DNA of 64,000 nt, taken from the NCBI GenBank assembly GCA_963772375.1, contig CAVYXG010000005.1, positions 124,001 to 188,000 on the forward strand. The letters run 5' to 3'. A program made the position numbers and the translations under genes. The stretch is from DATBHM01 sp963772375 (GTDB lineage: Bacteria; Actinomycetota; UBA4738; JACQTL01). The first letter of the stretch is position 1. Every line of letters begins with the position of its first letter. The notes under the pieces were generated by a model. That model was given only the letters and a program-made list of their open reading frames with translations. It made no database searches and was not told the origin of the DNA. Positions 60,698 through 64,000 of the stretch are shown piece after piece.

Positions 60698-63400
60698 TCA
60701 GCCCGTCGGGCGGAGCGCCGACAGGCGGTTCCTGAGCTCCACCAGCTGTTCCTTGACCGACGGCGCCGAGGGACCGCCCGGAGTCCGGCGACGTTCGACG
60801 GCGTCGGCGGCCCGGATCACGTCCGGCGAGATCCCTGGCGCCACGGACTCCCACTCGTCGCTCGAGGCATCGGCGAGCGTTCGGCCGTCGCGTTCGAGCG
60901 CGGCCACCCATCCGGCGACCGTTGCGTGCGCTTCGCGGAACGGGCGTCCGGCGGTGACGAGGGCCTCCGCGACATCGGTGGCCAGGGAGTTCGGCCCGAT
61001 CGAAGACGACATGCGGTCGAGGTCGAACTCGAGCTCGGCGACCAGCGCGGCCATCGCCGGGAGCGCCAGCGACAGCGTGTCGAACGCGTCGAACAGCGGT
61101 TCCTTGTCCTCCTGGAGGTCGCGGTCGTACGCGAGCGGCAGGCCCTTCATCGCCGTCACCAGCGCGACGAAGTGGCCCAGCAGGCGACCGGCCTTGCCCC
61201 GCGCCAGCTCGGCCACGTCGGGGTTCCGCTTCTGCGGCATCATGCTCGACCCGGTGCTGTGCCGGTCGGGCAGCTTCGCGAACCCGAACTCCCGCGTGGC
61301 CCACAGCACCACGTCCTCCGCGAGCCGCGACAGGTGCATGCCGAGGATCGAGCAGGCCGCGAGGAACTCCAGCGCGAAGTCGCGGTCGGAGACGGCGTCG
61401 ATCGAGTTCTCGAACGTCGCGGCGAACCCCAGCTTCGCCGCCACACGTTCGATGTCGAGCTCGATGGTCGAACCGGCCAGCGCCCCGGCCCCCAGGGCGC
61501 AGACGTCGGCGGACGCCCGCACCCCGAGGAACCGGGCGGCGTCACGCGAGAGGGGGAGCGCGTGCGCCAGGAGGTGGTGGGAGAGCGAGACCGGCTGCGC
61601 GCGCTGGAGGTGGGTGTATCCGGGCATCGGTGACCCGATGTGCGCCTCGGCCTGGTCCGCCAGCGCCTCCGCGAGGCCGGCGATGCCGGCGGCGACGTCC
61701 TCGCAGGCGTCCTTCGTCCACAGCCGGAGGTCGGTCGCCACGAGGTCGTTGCGGCTCCGGCCGGCGTGGATGCGTGCGCCGGCGTCGCCGAGACGCGAGG
61801 TGAGCACGCGCTCGATCGCCGAGTGGACGTCCTCGTCGCCGTCGTCCCACGGGAACGTGCCGTTCCCGACCTCGTCACCCATGTGGGCGAGCTCGTGCGC
61901 GATCGCCTCGTGGTCCGCGTCGTCGAGGAGGCCCGCCTCGCGCAGCGCGTCCGCGTGCGCCGCGGTGGCCCGGAGGTCGTAGGGCGCGAGCCGCCGGTCG
62001 AACCCGAGCGACCGCGTGAACGCGAGCGACTCACCGGACAGGCCGCCCTCGAGCCGGGCCGCCCACACGGGCCGCACGGCTCGGTGTTCGTCGTCGACCG
62101 ACGAAGCGGCCCGCTCGAGCGCCGGCTCGGGACCCACGGCCGGCGCTTCGAAAACCGGCTCGGGAGCAGCGGTCGGCTCCTCGATCACGGTTCCGGCGAT
62201 CGCCGCCGGTGCGGTGCCCTGCTTCGCGGCCCACGTTCGCACCGGCAGCGACCACAGCCGGATGAACCCCTCGGCCTGCCGGTGGTCGAACCGGTCTCCC
62301 GCGGCCTCGTACGTGGCCAGCGACAGGTCGTACAGCGCGGCCGGCGACCGCCGCCCGGCGACCGAGCACGAGCCCTTGTAGAACCGCAGCCGGACCTCGC
62401 CGGTCACGTTCGCCTGGGTGGACGCGACGAACGTCCGCAGGGACGCGTGCAGCGGCGAGTGCCACATCCCGTAGTAGGCGAGCTCGGCCCACCGCCGTTC
62501 GACCGCCGCCTTCTCGTGGGCGAGGTCGCGCTCCATGGTGAGGTCCTCGAGGTCGCGGTGCGCGGCGATCAGCGCCAGGGCGCCGGGGACCTCGTACACC
62601 TCGCGCGACTTGATGCCCACCAGGCGGTTCTCGATCATGTCGACCCGCCCGAACCCGTGCCGCCCGCCGATCCGCGTGATCTCGGCGATCAGCCGAACGG
62701 GGTCGAGCGCCGTGCCGTTCAGCTTCACGGGCACGCCACCGACGAACCCGACCACGACCTCCTCGGGCCCGTCCGGCGCGGCCGTCGGGTCGGCGGTGAG
62801 CAGGAAGGCGTCCTCCGGCGGCGCCGCCCAGGGGTCCTCGATGGGCCCGCACTCGACCGTACGGCCCCACAGGTTCTCGTCGACCGAGTACACCTTGGCC
62901 ACCGTGGCCAGGGGGATGCCCCATAGCTCGGCCCGCTCGCGCGCCTCGTCGCGGGACATGGCGGACTCCCGGACCGGCGCCATGACCTCGAGCTCCGGCG
63001 CGAGCGCCGCGAACGTCGTCTCGAACCGGACCTGGTCGTTCCCCTTGCCCGTGCAGCCGTGGGCCACGACGGAGGCCCCCGCCGACCGGGCCACCTCGAT
63101 GACCTTGGCGGCGATCAGCGGCCGGGCCAGCGACGAGACCAGCGGGTACTTCCCCTCGTACAGCGCGTTGGCCTGCAGCGCCGGCCAGCACGACTCCACC
63201 GCGAACTCCCGACGGGCGTCCACGATCACCAGCTCGGCGCCGGCCGCGGCGGCCCGGGCCTGCAACACGTCCCGGTCCAGCTCCTGCCCGACGTCGACGA
63301 CGACCGCGACCACCTCGAGGTCCCGTTCCTCGGCCAGCCATCGGGCGGCGACGCTCGTGTCGAGGCCCCCCGAGTACGCGAGCGCGACACGGCGCGTCAC
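60698..63400 (-). CDS. argGH: Argininosuccinate synthase-argininosuccinate lyase fusion (ArgG-ArgH)
   Basis: 900 residues. Residues 1-~390 are ArgG: the ATP loop AYSGGLDTSVAARWL, CTGKGNDQVRFE, and SREVYEVPGALALI. A ~40-residue Ala/Pro/Glu linker follows. Residues ~435-900 are ArgH: DEDVHSAIERVLTSRLGD, GYTHLQRAQPVSLSHHLLAH and the lyase signature GSSMMPQKRNPD. Both active-site sets look intact, so one chain should convert citrulline plus aspartate to arginine plus fumarate. GTG 63400 overlaps the argR stop. In most bacteria these are two genes. Confidence 0.95.
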   Translation of the reverse strand: MTRRVALAYSGGLDTSVAARWLAEERDLEVVAVVVDVGQELDRDVLQARAAAAGAELVIVDARREFAVESCWPALQANALYEGKYPLVSSLARPLIAAKVIEVARSAGASVVAHGCTGKGNDQVRFETTFAALAPELEVMAPVRESAMSRDEARERAELWGIPLATVAKVYSVDENLWGRTVECGPIEDPWAAPPEDAFLLTADPTAAPDGPEEVVVGFVGGVPVKLNGTALDPVRLIAEITRIGGRHGFGRVDMIENRLVGIKSREVYEVPGALALIAAHRDLEDLTMERDLAHEKAAVERRWAELAYYGMWHSPLHASLRTFVASTQANVTGEVRLRFYKGSCSVAGRRSPAALYDLSLATYEAAGDRFDHRQAEGFIRLWSLPVRTWAAKQGTAPAAIAGTVIEEPTAAPEPVFEAPAVGPEPALERAASSVDDEHRAVRPVWAARLEGGLSGESLAFTRSLGFDRRLAPYDLRATAAHADALREAGLLDDADHEAIAHELAHMGDEVGNGTFPWDDGDEDVHSAIERVLTSRLGDAGARIHAGRSRNDLVATDLRLWTKDACEDVAAGIAGLAEALADQAEAHIGSPMPGYTHLQRAQPVSLSHHLLAHALPLSRDAARFLGVRASADVCALGAGALAGSTIELDIERVAAKLGFAATFENSIDAVSDRDFALEFLAACSILGMHLSRLAEDVVLWATREFGFAKLPDRHSTGSSMMPQKRNPDVAELARGKAGRLLGHFVALVTAMKGLPLAYDRDLQEDKEPLFDAFDTLSLALPAMAALVAELEFDLDRMSSSIGPNSLATDVAEALVTAGRPFREAHATVAGWVAALERDGRTLADASSDEWESVAPGISPDVIRAADAVERRRTPGGPSAPSVKEQLVELRNRLSALRPTG

Positions 63401-63855
63401 GGCCGGCCCCCCAGCTCCTCGAACCGCTTCGCGAGCGTCCGGCCTTTGGTTCCCTCGGCCGCCACGACCAGCACGGTGTCGTCGCCGGCGATCGTGCCGA
63501 TCACGCCGTCCATCCCGGACCGGTCGAGCACGTCGGCGACCGCGTTGGCCCCACCGGGCGTCGTCTTCAGCACGACGAGGTTGCCCGACGCGTCCACGGA
63601 GACGAAGAACTCCGACAGCAGCGTCCGCAGCCTGGCACCGGCGCCCAGGGCGGCCGTGTCGTTCGGCTGCCCGTACCGCAGCCGCCCGTCCGCGGCCCGG
63701 ATGCGCACCAGCCCGAGCTCCTCGAGGTCGCGCGAGATCGTCGACTGCGTCGCCTCGTACCCGAGCGCCGCGAGCCGTTCGGCCATCTCGTGCTGGCTCG
63801 CCAGCGGCTGCGTCCGGACGAGCTCCATCAGGGCCTGCTGCCGTGCGCGCTTCAC
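63397..63855 (-). CDS. argR: Arginine repressor ArgR
   Basis: 152 residues from GTG 63855, which overlaps the argD stop as GTGA. N-terminal winged helix (QHEMAERLAALGYEATQSTI, then SRDLEELGLVRIR) and C-terminal arginine-binding/hexamerisation domain (GTIAGDDTVLVVAAEGTKGR). It represses arginine biosynthesis when arginine is bound. Length and motifs are normal. Confidence 0.95.
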   Translation of the reverse strand: MKRARQQALMELVRTQPLASQHEMAERLAALGYEATQSTISRDLEELGLVRIRAADGRLRYGQPNDTAALGAGARLRTLLSEFFVSVDASGNLVVLKTTPGGANAVADVLDRSGMDGVIGTIAGDDTVLVVAAEGTKGRTLAKRFEELGGRP

Positions 63856-64000
63856 ACCTGATCCTCCTTGAGCGACTCGAACGCGGCCACCCGGAACACC
63901 TCCAGGAACGCCGCCACCTCCTCCTCGCCGACGGAGAGCGCCGGCGAGATCCGCACCACGCCGGGGCCTGCCTCGGTGACCAGGACCCTCCGCCGCAGGA
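63852..64000 (-). CDS. argD: Acetylornithine aminotransferase ArgD, C-terminal end (partial)
   Basis: The last ~49 codons, running off the window. The visible part (VLVTEAGPGVVRISPALSVG, then EEEVAAFLEVFR) matches the C-terminus of class III PLP aminotransferases. Position directly before argR and argGH points to ArgD of the arginine operon. Confidence 0.8.
   Translation of the reverse strand, partial: LRRRVLVTEAGPGVVRISPALSVGEEEVAAFLEVFRVAAFESLKEDQV

Overview
The window is very G+C-rich and bears the marks of a deep-branching member of the Actinomycetota. It carries the actinobacterial fhaA-fhaB-pstP-rodA-pbpA-pknB cell-wall/kinase cluster beside a tRNA-Leu, a mycothiol-type arsenate reductase with an N-terminal helical domain, a DUF222/HNH gene with an actinobacterial SOS box, many GTG starts and several apparently leaderless promoters. 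I cannot place it below phylum level.

Region 1 (1-25.5 kb) is a contractile injection system (eCIS) locus. It holds the end of an AAA+ ATPase, a DUF4255 terminator-type protein, sheath, two tube proteins, a tail-assembly protein, a DUF6760-like protein, LysM, VgrG-like spike, PAAR tip, gp25, gpJ and gpI baseplate genes. Four proteins carry the eCIS-associated DUF4157 domain. Two look like structural or adaptor proteins, and two have long unassigned C-termini that could be cargo. A 19-bp motif (GTCTGCCC-N4-GRYTCTG) lies at the three promoters that drive the left-hand DUF4157 genes, the divergent DUF4157 gene and the structural operon. Two paralogous zinc-ribbon/transmembrane proteins follow the baseplate genes and could dock the particle to the membrane or wall. 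No capsid, portal or terminase genes are present.

Region 2 (22-36 kb) is mixed metabolism and envelope genes: an Ig-like/4-TM protein, a glycogen-debranching-type glucosidase, a small Ser/Thr kinase, the SOS-boxed HNH gene, a DUF2156 acyltransferase-like membrane protein, an alpha/beta hydrolase lipoprotein, an aldehyde dehydrogenase, a decayed ArsB-like transporter, an M15 peptidase, a pirin and a truncated IPT/TIG protein.

Region 3 (36.6-42.4 kb) is an arsenic island: arsR, arsM, a 16-residue peptide with five cysteines behind a near-ideal ribosome binding site, an ArsR-ArsC fusion, GAPDH, arsJ, arsC and an internally deleted acr3. Arsenate would be handled by GAPDH/ArsJ (extrusion as arseno-phosphoglycerate) or reduced by ArsC. 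Both arsenite exporters visible here are broken, so arsenite may depend on ArsM methylation and perhaps on the peptide.

Region 4 (42.4-51.4 kb) is flanked by a ~55-bp direct repeat of the 3' half of tRNA-Leu(CAG), with the intact tRNA at the right end. This is the footprint of a site-specific integrated element. It carries a secreted beta-propeller protein, a cyclase-ATPase-TPR regulator, and an ECF sigma factor coupled to a membrane PD40 protein and a frameshifted gene. No integrase is visible.

Region 5 (51.5-64 kb) is core genome: the FHA/PP2C/RodA/PBP/PknB cluster, a tandem ThyX-like protein, a one-TM peptide, and an arginine operon on the minus strand (argD end, argR, and an argG-argH gene fusion).
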